64,000 nucleotides of DNA. Origin: Geothrix rubra. GTDB taxonomy: Bacteria > Acidobacteriota > Holophagae > Holophagales > Holophagaceae. The stretch covers positions 434,001-498,000 of the forward strand of contig NZ_BSDD01000001.1 in NCBI RefSeq assembly GCF_030268065.1, written 5' to 3'. This document shows, piece by piece, positions 56,492-64,000 of the stretch (position 1 is the stretch's first letter; every line of letters begins with the position of its first letter). The translations under genes were made by a program, and so were the position numbers. The notes beneath the pieces are model-generated. The model searched no databases. It saw only the letters and a program-made list of their open reading frames with translations, and had not been told where the DNA came from.

Positions 56492-58455
56492 AACCGGTAC
56501 CTGGCCTCGACCGACCAGCTGGGCGGGGCGGCGGGGTAGCCGTCCACGACATAGGCATCGTTCTGGCCCTCCCGCTGGGCGGCCAGCCACTGGTCGGGCG
56601 TGGTCCTGGGCTGGAGCAGATTCTCGCCGCGCAAAAGAAACAGCCAATGGGGCCCGGCCTGGACGGTGGTGGTCATGCCGACGGTCCGGTAGGCCACGTG
56701 GGTGGCCCGGATGACCGGCGGGAGGCCGTTGGCGGCCGCCCGTCCCCCGCCGTCGCCGAAGGTGGAGTACTGGTGCCCCTGCAGGGTGTAGTGCACCTCG
56801 GTCTGCACGCGGCCCCAGCCCACGAACCCCTTCAGGCCGTGGGCGGAGAAGGGGCGCCGCTGGACGGCCAAGGTGCTGAATGCCTGGCCGTCCGGCGCAT
56901 TGAGGTCGCGGGCCTCCTGGACGCGCGCGAAGCCCTCCAGGCCCAGCTTCTCCGCCGTGCGCCAGCCGAAGGCGGCATCGGTGCCCCGCACCCGCACCCG
57001 GTCCTGGTTCGCGTAGGTGGAGCCGCTGAGCCCCACCAGGTCCTTCCCCGTCTGCTGCCGGCCTTCGACCCGTCCGTACCAGTGGCCCCGGCCCCAGCCC
57101 AATCCGATCTGCAGGGAGGACGCCTGCTCCATGCGGAGGGGCGGAGCTCCCGGCACCTGGCCGTTGCGGAGCTGGTCGAGGAGGGCCGGAGCCGTCCTTC
57201 CGCCGCCGCCCGCGCCGTAGATCCTGAGCCCGGCGGGAAGCTCCTGGTTGAAGCCCAGGCGGAAGCTGTAGCCCGAGGCGCTGAGCACCTCCGTCTGAGC
57301 GCCGGCCTGGTCGAGGGACTGGCGATCCCGGGTGCTGCGGGCCTGGCCCAGCAGGCGGAGCCCGGGCGTGGGCTCGAAGGTCCACTCGAGACCCAGGCCC
57401 ACCTGGGTGCCCTTGGCGGAGCCCAGCAGGACGGGGTCCACGCCCCCGTCCTGGCGCGTGTCCTGGGCGTCGAGCCGGAGGCCCAGGCTGGAGCGGGAGC
57501 CCGTCGTCACCTGCAGGATGGACTGGAACCGCGTGTCCCGGCCCTCGAACCGCGTGGGCACGGCGGTCCCGGCGCCGGGCTGGTCGTGGCGGAACCGGGC
57601 GAGGCCGAGGCTCGTCGCCAGCCTCCAACCGGGGGCCAGGTCCCAGTCCACGGCGACCTGGCCCGTGTCGCTCCGCTGGTGGCTCTCCCGCGCCGGGTTG
57701 TAGGTGCGCATCGACTCGGAGACGTCCTGGAAGGGGTCGGGCACGATGATCGCCGTACCGCGCCAGGAGGCGTGCCAGACGGCCGATCCCCAGACCTGGC
57801 CTGCCGACAGGAAGTTGGTGACCTGGCGGTAGGGCCGGTCGGTGTCCGTGGCCTGGTGGGCTTCGGCACTGAGGTTGCCGCCCCGGAAGTAGCCTCCGTC
57901 CCAGGCATAGCCGGGGGTGGCCGTGCCCTGGCCCTGGCCGTTGTTGCCCCCCAGGCCGCCCAGGTCGCCGGAGACCCCGGGGCGGGTGGGCCGACCGGTG
58001 TAGAGGGCGATGGTGCCTCCCTGGCCGGACGGTCCCGAACCCGGCGAGCCCGTGATGACCTCGACGCGCGTGATGCCGAGGAGAGGGATCTCGTTCAGGT
58101 CCTGGCCCACCCGGCCCGGGTCCATGAGGGGCATCCCGTCCACCATCACGAGGGTGTCCTGGGGTCGGCTGCCGCCCAGGTAGATCCGGGAGGGAAGCCC
58201 GGGCCCCCCTTCGCTCTGCACCTGCGAAGGCAGTTCGCGGAGGAGGAATTCGCCCAGGGTGCGGGCGCCGGACCGGAGGATGGCCTCCTCGTCGAAGACC
58301 GCCACCTGGCCTGGCGTGCGATCCACGGCCACCGGCCGGGATTCCGCCGCCCAGGTTTCGGGCGGCTTCGGGGCCGGTTCCTGGGCCGCCAGGACGCAGG
58401 CCAGGACCGGCATAAGGAGGCTGGATCCCATCCGGAGGGTGGGTCTGGGCGGCAT
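56488..58455 (-). CDS. TonB-dependent receptor (BtuB-like) in the methylthioribose unit
   Basis: A 655-residue outer-membrane receptor. Signal peptide MGSSLLMPVLACVLAAQ, then the plug with LGEFLLRELPSQVQSEGGPGLPSRIYLGGSRPQDTLVMVDGMPLMDP in part and GITRVEVITGSPGSGPSGQGGTIALYTGR. The barrel ends in SWSVEARYRF with terminal Phe. It begins 59 bases after mtnA and is probably co-transcribed with it. Most of these proteins import cobalamin, siderophores or oligosaccharides; the mtnA context might suggest a nucleoside or sulfur compound, which is an inference. No N-terminal cobalamin riboswitch was seen. Confidence 0.88.
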   Translation of the reverse strand: MPPRPTLRMGSSLLMPVLACVLAAQEPAPKPPETWAAESRPVAVDRTPGQVAVFDEEAILRSGARTLGEFLLRELPSQVQSEGGPGLPSRIYLGGSRPQDTLVMVDGMPLMDPGRVGQDLNEIPLLGITRVEVITGSPGSGPSGQGGTIALYTGRPTRPGVSGDLGGLGGNNGQGQGTATPGYAWDGGYFRGGNLSAEAHQATDTDRPYRQVTNFLSAGQVWGSAVWHASWRGTAIIVPDPFQDVSESMRTYNPARESHQRSDTGQVAVDWDLAPGWRLATSLGLARFRHDQPGAGTAVPTRFEGRDTRFQSILQVTTGSRSSLGLRLDAQDTRQDGGVDPVLLGSAKGTQVGLGLEWTFEPTPGLRLLGQARSTRDRQSLDQAGAQTEVLSASGYSFRLGFNQELPAGLRIYGAGGGGRTAPALLDQLRNGQVPGAPPLRMEQASSLQIGLGWGRGHWYGRVEGRQQTGKDLVGLSGSTYANQDRVRVRGTDAAFGWRTAEKLGLEGFARVQEARDLNAPDGQAFSTLAVQRRPFSAHGLKGFVGWGRVQTEVHYTLQGHQYSTFGDGGGRAAANGLPPVIRATHVAYRTVGMTTTVQAGPHWLFLLRGENLLQPRTTPDQWLAAQREGQNDAYVVDGYPAAPPSWSVEARYRF

Positions 58456-58514
58456 AGAAGCTCCAGGGCGCAAATAATCTGGAGCCATTGAACCAGAAAG
58501 GGAAAGAACCGGCA

Positions 58515-59504
58515 CTACCTCGCCAGAAGAGCCCCGGCCCTGAGCTGCGCCGCCGTGAAGACGCCACGGTCGAGCACGAGGCTGGTGACGAGGTCCACGG
58601 GGGTGACATCGAAGCTGGGGTTCCAGGCGGGCATGCCTTCGGGGGCCCAGCGCCAGGGGCCGTAGCCCCGCACCTCCGCCGCGTCGCGCAGCTCGATGGG
58701 GATGGCGGCGCCGTCCGGACAGGCCAGGTCCACGGTGGAGAAGGGGGCCACGGGATGGAAGGGGACGCCGTGATGCCGCGCCTGCACGGCCAGCCCGTAG
58801 GTGCCCACCTTGTTGGCGAAGTCGCCGTTGGCGGCTACGCGATCCGATCCCACCAGCACGCGCTGGACCTTCCCGTCGCGGAGCAGCAGGGCCGCCATGC
58901 TGTCGGTGATGAGCGTCGACGGAATGCCCAGCTTTCGCAGCTCCCAGGCCGTGAGCCGGCCGCCCTGCAGGAGCGGGCGCGTCTCGTCGGCGTAGACGTG
59001 GATGCGCTTGCCCTGCTCGTGGGCCCGGCGGATCACGCCCAGGGCGGTGCCGATGCCGGCGGTGGCCAGGCCCCCGGTGTTGCAGTGGGTGAGCAGGCCC
59101 TCGCCATCCTGGATGAGGGCCGCGCCGTGCTCGGCCATGCCCTCGCAGAGCCGGACGTCCTCCGCGAAGATGGCCTCCGCCTCCGCCACCGGATCGGCGG
59201 CCCCCTTCATGCGATCCATGGCCCACATGAGGTTCACGGCCGTGGGTCGGGCCGCCCTAAGGGCCGCGCAGGCGGCGCTGTATTCGGTGGCGGAGGCGCC
59301 CCGGTGGGCGAAGGTGGCGAGGCTCGCGGCCGCCGCCACGCCGATGAGCGGGGCCCCGCGCACGGCAAGGCGCTGGATCAGGGCGATCATCGCCGCCGGT
59401 TCGCTGCCCTCCAGCCAGACTTCCGCATCCGGGAGCTGCGTCTGGTCCAGCACCCAGAGGGCGCGGCCGTCGTGGCGGAGGCCGAGGGATTCGAAGGGCT
59501 GCAT
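58515..59504 (-). CDS. mtnA: S-methyl-5-thioribose-1-phosphate isomerase
   Basis: A 329-residue isomerase converting methylthioribose 1-phosphate to methylthioribulose 1-phosphate (or the deoxy analogue). The catalytic cysteine is in LTHCNTGGLATAGIGTALG and the aspartate in VGSDRVAANGDFANKVGTYGLAV. IRGAP-like block RLAVRGAPLIGVAAA near residue 45 matches MtnA and distinguishes it from eIF2B subunits. Overlaps the aldolase-like gene by one base (TGATG), showing coupling. Together they form the isomerase and next step of methylthioribose or 5-deoxyribose salvage. Confidence 0.95.
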   Translation of the reverse strand: MQPFESLGLRHDGRALWVLDQTQLPDAEVWLEGSEPAAMIALIQRLAVRGAPLIGVAAAASLATFAHRGASATEYSAACAALRAARPTAVNLMWAMDRMKGAADPVAEAEAIFAEDVRLCEGMAEHGAALIQDGEGLLTHCNTGGLATAGIGTALGVIRRAHEQGKRIHVYADETRPLLQGGRLTAWELRKLGIPSTLITDSMAALLLRDGKVQRVLVGSDRVAANGDFANKVGTYGLAVQARHHGVPFHPVAPFSTVDLACPDGAAIPIELRDAAEVRGYGPWRWAPEGMPAWNPSFDVTPVDLVTSLVLDRGVFTAAQLRAGALLAR

Positions 59505-60151
59505 CAGAGGATCCTCGGTCCGAGCTTCGTGCGCAGGGCCCGAAGTTCTGCCAGATCGGCCTCCGGCAGCGGCTTCGCGCCACCCAGGGTCTCGGCCTTC
59601 CAGAGGATCTCGGCGACCTGTTCCAGGCGCTCGAGGCCGCCGGCGGCCTCCTGCATGGATTCGCCCCAGGCGAGGCCGCCGTGACGGGCGAGGATCATGA
59701 GGCGGTGGGCGGGCAGAAAGGGCAGGAGGGCCGCGCCCATGGCCTCGGTGCCGGGAATGGCCATGGGCACCACGGGGATGCGGCCGGCGGCGAGGATCAC
59801 CTCGGGGAGGCTGTCGGAGGGCAGCTCCAGCAGCTCGGGCCGAGCCAGGGTCCAGGCGATGGCCGTGGGGGGATGGGCGTGGACCACCGCCTTCGCCTCC
59901 GGCACGGCCCGGTAGACGGCCAGGTGCATGGCCCGCTCGCTGCTCGGATTCCCCGAGAGCACCGTTCCGTCGAGGGAAAGGCAGGCCAGGTCCTCCGCCC
60001 GCACCTGCGCCTTGGGCACGCCCCTGGGCGTCATGGCGATGCGGCCGTCATCGAGCCGCACGGACAGGTTGCCGTCCCCGGCGGCCAGGAGGCCCCGGCC
60101 ATGGAGGCGCTTCGCGGCGTCGAGGAGGGCCTGGAGCGGGGCGTCGGACAT
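59504..60151 (-). CDS. Class II aldolase/adducin protein: methylthioribulose-phosphate dehydratase or Ald2-type aldolase
   Basis: A 215-residue zinc enzyme. Zinc-binding histidines are in VVHAHPPTAIAW and LARHGGLAWG; GRGLLAAGDGNLSVR with GNLS and the catalytic-site glutamate region (SSERAMHLAVYRAVPEAK) are typical. Two functions are possible: MtnB, a dehydratase in the methionine salvage pathway, or an aldolase splitting methylthioribulose 1-phosphate (or 5-deoxyribulose 1-phosphate) to DHAP and an aldehyde, as in the DHAP shunt. The coupled mtnA and absence of mtnC, mtnD in the window slightly favour the aldolase. The start 60151 is preceded by GGTGCC only; the gene is first of the unit. Confidence 0.85.
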   Translation of the reverse strand: MSDAPLQALLDAAKRLHGRGLLAAGDGNLSVRLDDGRIAMTPRGVPKAQVRAEDLACLSLDGTVLSGNPSSERAMHLAVYRAVPEAKAVVHAHPPTAIAWTLARPELLELPSDSLPEVILAAGRIPVVPMAIPGTEAMGAALLPFLPAHRLMILARHGGLAWGESMQEAAGGLERLEQVAEILWKAETLGGAKPLPEADLAELRALRTKLGPRIL

Positions 60152-60228
60152 GGCACCAGTGTAGGGAGTTCCCCGGCTCCATGGCCATTCCCGACCGGGG
60201 TATCCTGGGGCCGTCTCCCGGAGCTCCC

Positions 60229-60780
60229 ATGCGTCCCCGCGCCCTGTGCCTCGGCCTCCTGATGCCCGGCCTGCTCGCCGCCGCCGAGAACCCGAAGGTG
60301 ATGGCCCTCGCCACGGAGGGCCACTGGCTGGAGAGCGGCTGGTCGGCCCATCGGCCCATGCTGGGCAAGCCCGCGCCCCGGCTGGAGCTGTCCGGCTGGA
60401 TGAATGGCGACGTGAAGCCGGAATCCATGAAGGGGAAGATCGTGGTGGTGGATTTCTGGGCCACCTGGTGCGGGCCCTGCCGGGCCTCCATCCCCCACAA
60501 CAACGAGGTGGCGCGGAAGTTCGCGGCGCGCGGTGTGCTGGTGATCGGGGCCTGCGGCAGCGGCCGGGGCGAGGAGCGCATGGAGGACGTGGCCCACGCC
60601 GCGGGCCTGGCCTATCCCGCTGCGCGGACCACCGCCGCCACCACCGCGGCGTGGAATGTCCAGTGGTGGCCCACCTACGCCGTCATCGACCGGAACGGCC
60701 TGGTGCGGGCCCTGGGGATCCGGCCCGACTACGTGGAGCGGGTGGTGGAGGCCCTGCTGGAGGAGCAGCCGGGACGATAG
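60229..60780 (+). CDS. Exported thioredoxin-like (TlpA-type) protein
   Basis: A 183-residue redox protein. A signal peptide (LCLGLLMPGLLAAAE) is followed by the redox-active WCGPC in VVVDFWATWCGPCRASIPHNNE at about residue 85, and by WWPTYAVIDRNGLVRALG with the cis-proline before TYAV. TlpA/ResA-like proteins reduce disulfides in the periplasm, for instance in cytochrome c assembly. The start 60229 has CCGGAG seven bases before; an in-frame upstream ATG at 60181 lacks a ribosome site. Divergent from the mtn unit; ends before a strong hairpin. The client protein is unknown. Confidence 0.9.
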   Translation: MRPRALCLGLLMPGLLAAAENPKVMALATEGHWLESGWSAHRPMLGKPAPRLELSGWMNGDVKPESMKGKIVVVDFWATWCGPCRASIPHNNEVARKFAARGVLVIGACGSGRGEERMEDVAHAAGLAYPAARTTAATTAAWNVQWWPTYAVIDRNGLVRALGIRPDYVERVVEALLEEQPGR

Positions 60781-60797
60781 TCCGGTCTCCCGCCTGG

Positions 60798-60829
60798 GGG
60801 AAGGAGCGGCCGGGTGGCCGCTCCTTCCC
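60798..60829. terminator. 14-bp hairpin between thioredoxin-like and flotillin genes
   Basis: A perfect 14-bp stem with a GGGT loop between two convergent genes. No T-run is present, so it likely acts in both directions as a stabiliser or terminator. Confidence 0.75.
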
Positions 60830-60843
60830 GTACCAGCGGGCGT

Positions 60844-62877
60844 CTACTTCGCAAGATCCCGGCGGAGGGCGGCCTTGAGGGCCTCGGCCTCGGGGTTGGG
60901 CTGGGTCGTGGGGGTCACGCCGGCGAGCTGGCCGGCCTTCTCGCTCAACAGGAGCCCCAGGAGGCTTTCGATGAGGCTGCCGCCGCCCTGGCCTCCGGCC
61001 ATCTGGATCTTGGGGACCACGTCCACCTGGGACTTCTCGATGGCCTCGGCGAAGCGGTTCATGACCTGCTGCACCAGCTGGAACTGCGGCCCGCCGTAGG
61101 CCTTCACCTGCTCCTCGATGGCCATGGCCTGGGCGATGCCCACGCGGGCGGCCTGCTCGGCCTGGGCCTCGGCCATCACCTTGATGCGCTTGGCCTCGCC
61201 CTCGCCCATGAGGCGCACCTTCTCCGCCTCGGCGCCCGCCAGGGTCTGGATCTGGGCCGCCTGCTGCTGGGCCTTGGCGTACTCGGCCTTGCCCTGGTTG
61301 CTCTGCACCTCGATGCCGATGGCGGATTCCGTGAGCAGGGTCTGCTGCTTGGCCCGGGCCTCGGCCTCGCGCAGCTCGCGTTCCTTCACCGCGGCGCTCT
61401 GCTGCCGGCCGTAGGTCTCCACCTGCTCGTCGGCGATCTGGCGGCTGCGGAGCTGGACGAGGATCTGCTCGATCTGCCCGCCGGGCGCCCCGCTGGTGGG
61501 GGTGCCGATCAGCACCTCCTGGAGCTCCAGGTTGTACTGGGCGAACTTCTCCTTCATCTGGACGCCGCTCTGCTCCTGGATGGCGCTGCGGTCCTGGATG
61601 AGCTGGATGAGGGTGCGGGTCTGGCCGATGTTCTTGAAGTAGGCGCTGACCATGGGATCCAGGGTCTGTTCCACCAGCTTCTTGATGTCGCCGAAGCGCT
61701 GGATCACCAGGGGGGCCTTGCGGTAGTCGATATGGACCACCACGGAGAGGGGCAGGCTGGGCTCGAAGGCGTCCTTGGTGATGAGGCTCACCTCGGCCAG
61801 GTTCTCATCGAACTTGTGGCTGCCCACTTCGCCCTTGGACCACTTCAGGATGAAGTTCGTCGTGGGCACCATGAGCACCTTGCCGGCGTAGGTGTTGAAG
61901 GCGTACTTGCCCGGCAGCAGGGGCTCGCTCCACACGCCGCGCTGGCCGCTGGCCACCAGCTCGCCGTGCCGGTACTCCTGGCCGCTGATGTCGGCGCCCT
62001 TGGCGCCGGTGTAGCTCACCACCACGCCGACCGTGCCCACCTCCACGATGGTCTTGGGGATCAGCTCCACCGTCGCGAAGAGGCGGTTGATGTAGTAGGT
62101 GCCCTCCACCAGCACCTGGTGCTGGCGCCCGCGTTGGCCGCCGGCCGCCAGGAACTTGTCCGCATCCTGGAAGTTGTTGTGGTAGGTCGCAACCTGGTGG
62201 GGATCCTCGCCCACGGTGGGCGCGATGATCTCGCCGCTGGCGAGAGAAGGGCCGTCCTGGACCGTGACGATGCCCACCGCATCATCGGCGCCCCGGATGA
62301 TGACGGGCCGCCAGCCGCCCCGCTCGGCGATGATGGCGCTCATCTTCTGGAAGGTCTCGAGCTCGCTCCGGTCGAGGGGCAGGTAGTAGAGCTGGTCCTC
62401 GGTGAGCACCACGAATTCGGCCAGGTTGATGGCATAGATGCCCTCGCGCAGGATCTGCCGCTGGGGGCCCTTCTGGCCTCCGCCCTGCAGGAAGGCGATC
62501 ACGTCCTGGAAGTCGGCGCCGCGCGCGTTGCTGGCCAGGGCCTGGGTGGGAGGCAGGTCCTTGCCGTCGCGGGCGAAGACATAGCCGATCTTGCCCTGGG
62601 GGATGGTCACCAGGGGCATCTTGTGGATGCGGTACTGGAAGGGCGTGAGCAGGTGCCAGCCGCCGCGCAGCAGGCTGGGCTGGAAGCCGGCTTCGCCGTT
62701 CAGCGCGATCAGGCCGGTCTTGACCGACCCCTTGCCGCTGATGAGCTTCTCGACGATGCCCACGCGGTTGTTGGGGATGTAGCGGATCCACTTGCTGAGG
62801 AGGAGCACCGCGAAGGCGGCCAAAAGCAGGAGGAGGAGGGCGAGGCCGGGGTTGCCGGCGAACCGGGTGAGGTCCAT
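60844..62877 (-). CDS. Large SPFH/flotillin-like protein with vault-like N-terminal repeats
   Basis: A 677-residue protein anchored by an N-terminal helix (LALLLLLLAAFAVLLLSKWI). Residues about 70-345 hold four related units with a G-x-Y-x-x-N core: LLRGGWHLLTPFQYRIHKMP, ILREGIYAINLAEFVVL, VLVEGTYYINRLFATVEL and LLPGKYAFNTYAGKVLMVP. They are followed by an SPFH domain (about 345-460; VVHIDYRKAPLVIQRFGDIKK) and a long coiled coil (about 465-600; Ala/Glu/Gln-rich). This order, repeats then SPFH then coiled coil, is like the major vault protein. The C-terminus is Gly-rich then hydrophobic (GGGSLIESLLGLLLSE). SPFH proteins assemble into membrane-associated cages or rings. The start 62877 has CTGGAG upstream; longer upstream reading lacks homology. 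Confidence 0.85.
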   Translation of the reverse strand: MDLTRFAGNPGLALLLLLLAAFAVLLLSKWIRYIPNNRVGIVEKLISGKGSVKTGLIALNGEAGFQPSLLRGGWHLLTPFQYRIHKMPLVTIPQGKIGYVFARDGKDLPPTQALASNARGADFQDVIAFLQGGGQKGPQRQILREGIYAINLAEFVVLTEDQLYYLPLDRSELETFQKMSAIIAERGGWRPVIIRGADDAVGIVTVQDGPSLASGEIIAPTVGEDPHQVATYHNNFQDADKFLAAGGQRGRQHQVLVEGTYYINRLFATVELIPKTIVEVGTVGVVVSYTGAKGADISGQEYRHGELVASGQRGVWSEPLLPGKYAFNTYAGKVLMVPTTNFILKWSKGEVGSHKFDENLAEVSLITKDAFEPSLPLSVVVHIDYRKAPLVIQRFGDIKKLVEQTLDPMVSAYFKNIGQTRTLIQLIQDRSAIQEQSGVQMKEKFAQYNLELQEVLIGTPTSGAPGGQIEQILVQLRSRQIADEQVETYGRQQSAAVKERELREAEARAKQQTLLTESAIGIEVQSNQGKAEYAKAQQQAAQIQTLAGAEAEKVRLMGEGEAKRIKVMAEAQAEQAARVGIAQAMAIEEQVKAYGGPQFQLVQQVMNRFAEAIEKSQVDVVPKIQMAGGQGGGSLIESLLGLLLSEKAGQLAGVTPTTQPNPEAEALKAALRRDLAK

Positions 62878-63121
62878 GAAGGCTCCAGGGGACGGGATCC
62901 GGGAAGGATACCGGAGTCGGGCGCCGTCCCGCCGCTCCGGCCGATCCAGGGGGGGCCGCCAGGCGCCGGGGCCCCGGCCGGTTCCGGTGGGAACGGGCGG
63001 GCGGATCGGCGGGCGGCAAGGATCATCGAAGGCTGTGAACATAGGCTGCCGCCGGGGGCAAGCCGTGACCGGCATCACCATTTCGATCCGGGCCGGGGCG
63101 GGAAGGCCCCATCCTGGGGGC

Positions 63122-63745
63122 ATGGGCGTTTGGTCGGACTGGATCAGGGAGCGGACGGGCACGGTGCTTCTCGTCCTGCCGGGTGTCGCGGCGGGAATGT
63201 GGTGGTGGAACGGCCGGCCCCTGAGCCAGCCCCCGGGCGTGCTCGCCCCGGCGGACCCGGTCCAGGCACCGCCGGACCGGACCGACCCCTGGCGCTTCCG
63301 TGACCACACGCTGACGCCGCTGGCCCGCTTCGAGATCCGGGCCCGCGTGCTCGGCGCCGAGCGCTACCGCTTCGACCGGGCCGCCCAGCTCTCGCCGGTG
63401 GACCTGGCCCTGGGCTGGGGGCTGATGTCGGATACCCGGGTGCTGGATGCCCTCACCATCCGGCAGGGGGAGCGCTGGTACTTCTGGCATGCGGACCAAA
63501 TGCCGGTCTCGCCGGCGGAGATTTCCAGCCACAGCGCCAACATGCACATGATCCCCGCCACCGAGTGGGTGGGCCGCCGCCTCACCCGCGCCCGGCCCGG
63601 CCAGATCGTGCATCTGCAGGGACAGCTGGTGCGGGCGGACGGGCCGGACAACTGGCACTGGGTGAGCAGCCTCAGCCGGACGGATACCGGAGACGGGTCC
63701 TGCGAAGTGGTCTGGGTGGAGCGGGCCGAGCTCTCGGACCATTGA
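63122..63745 (+). CDS. Membrane-anchored protein of unknown function
   Basis: A 207-residue protein with one N-terminal anchor (TGTVLLVLPGVAAGMWWW), a Pro-rich linker (PPGVLAPADPVQAPP), and a soluble domain with Trp and His-rich motifs (WYFWHADQMPV, SSHSANMHMIPATEWV, DNWHWVSSLSRTDTGDGSC). This pattern is reminiscent of secreted or periplasmic binding folds, but no family is recognised. It is followed immediately, on the other strand, by the CoA-transferase end. Confidence 0.7.
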   Translation: MGVWSDWIRERTGTVLLVLPGVAAGMWWWNGRPLSQPPGVLAPADPVQAPPDRTDPWRFRDHTLTPLARFEIRARVLGAERYRFDRAAQLSPVDLALGWGLMSDTRVLDALTIRQGERWYFWHADQMPVSPAEISSHSANMHMIPATEWVGRRLTRARPGQIVHLQGQLVRADGPDNWHWVSSLSRTDTGDGSCEVVWVERAELSDH

Positions 63746-64000
63746 TCAGTCGCAGTTCGCCAGCTCGCACCAGGCCTGCTCCAGCATCTCCCGGTCATCC
63801 GGGTGGGCGATCTCGATGAGGGCCCGGGCCCGCTCGTGGAGCGTCTTGCCGTAGAGGTCGGCGATGCCGTACTCGGTGATCACGAAGTGGACGTGCTGCC
63901 GGGTGGTGACCACCCCGGCCCCGGGCTTCAGGGTGGGGACGATGCGGGACTCCCCCTTCTTGGTGCGGCTGGGCAGGGCGATGATCGGCTTGCCGCCCAC
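63746..64000 (-). CDS. Acetyl-CoA hydrolase/CoA-transferase, C-terminal end (truncated by window edge)
   Basis: The last 84 residues of a class I acetyl-CoA hydrolase/transferase (4-hydroxybutyrate or succinate CoA-transferase type). Family blocks: GGKPIIALPSRTKKGESRIVP, GVVTTRQHVHFVITEYGIADLYGKT in pieces, and LIEIAHPDDREMLE. The product transfers CoA between short acids. The N-terminal part lies beyond the window. Which acid is used cannot be read from the end. Confidence 0.93.
   Translation of the reverse strand: MGGKPIIALPSRTKKGESRIVPTLKPGAGVVTTRQHVHFVITEYGIADLYGKTLHERARALIEIAHPDDREMLEQAWCELANCD

Noticed and set aside
58456-58514. Cobalamin riboswitch before the TonB receptor
   Set aside because: Only 59 bases separate it from mtnA, too short for the riboswitch, and no B12-box-like motif is seen.

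Overview
The window is a continuous stretch of bacterial chromosome with very high G+C and strong G/C bias at third codon positions. No rRNA, tRNA, CRISPR array, integrase or transposase gene was found. The gene content fits a Gram-negative Acidobacteriota of the Holophagae type (Geothrix/Holophaga relatives). The signs are Oar-like and BtuB-like TonB receptors, a DUF3187 outer-membrane protein, SpoIVB-S55 domain protein, PEGA-domain Ser/Thr kinase, archaeal-type class I aldolase and fatty-acid beta-oxidation genes. This assignment is inferred from gene families, not from a database search.

Layout. 1-5.9 kb: end of a K+-independent H+-pyrophosphatase, an exported oligopeptidase B-like peptidase, prfC and a serine beta-lactamase-fold hydrolase. 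6.0-8.7 kb (minus): a tightly coupled three-gene unit of a diverged enolase paralogue, a histidine-family phosphatase and a TupA-like ATP-grasp ligase. This is the best candidate here for an undescribed small pathway. 9-20 kb: M61 peptidase, class I aldolase, hbd with DUF3187, DoxX, a PolB-like exonuclease, aquaporin, YmdB phosphodiesterase and a large Oar-like receptor. 20-29.5 kb: secreted S55-domain and beta-propeller-like proteins, DUF962, a solute-binding hybrid kinase, crt, dienelactone hydrolase and nadC. 29.5-36 kb (minus): lipB-NUDIX fusion, sensor kinase, degenerate SDR, acyl-CoA dehydrogenase and a TolC-like protein.

36-44.6 kb: PEGA kinase, purE behind a tandem 102-bp repeat that duplicates its own start region, a flavoprotein, two tandem unequal GAPDH genes below a Fis-like mini-regulator, divergent pyruvate kinase, DinB-like and small proteins. 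44.6-44.9 kb: a 272-bp element with 32-bp terminal inverted repeats and nested hairpins, just before cinA. 45-55 kb (plus): cinA-plsY-gpsA (phospholipid precursor supply), a zinc-type dehydrogenase, then an aminoarabinose-like envelope set (ArnA-type decarboxylase, two ArnT-like transferases, an ArnE/F-like membrane protein). Interspersed are a CTP-synthase-like amidotransferase missing its histidine and a Lys/Gly-rich exported peptide. 55-64 kb: purF, a TonB receptor in a unit with mtnA and a class II aldolase (methylthioribose salvage), a thioredoxin-like protein, a large SPFH/flotillin with vault-like N-terminal repeats, a membrane-anchored unknown and the end of a CoA-transferase.

Functionally the window combines glycolytic enzymes (aldolase, two GAPDH, pyruvate kinase), beta-oxidation/CoA enzymes (hbd, crt, acyl-CoA dehydrogenase, CoA-transferase), purine genes (purE, purF), NAD and lipoate cofactor synthesis, and envelope building. 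Most other-frame open reading frames are G+C shadows and were left out. Coordinates of starts were chosen by Shine-Dalgarno spacing, family start alignment and translational coupling. No computed scores are claimed.
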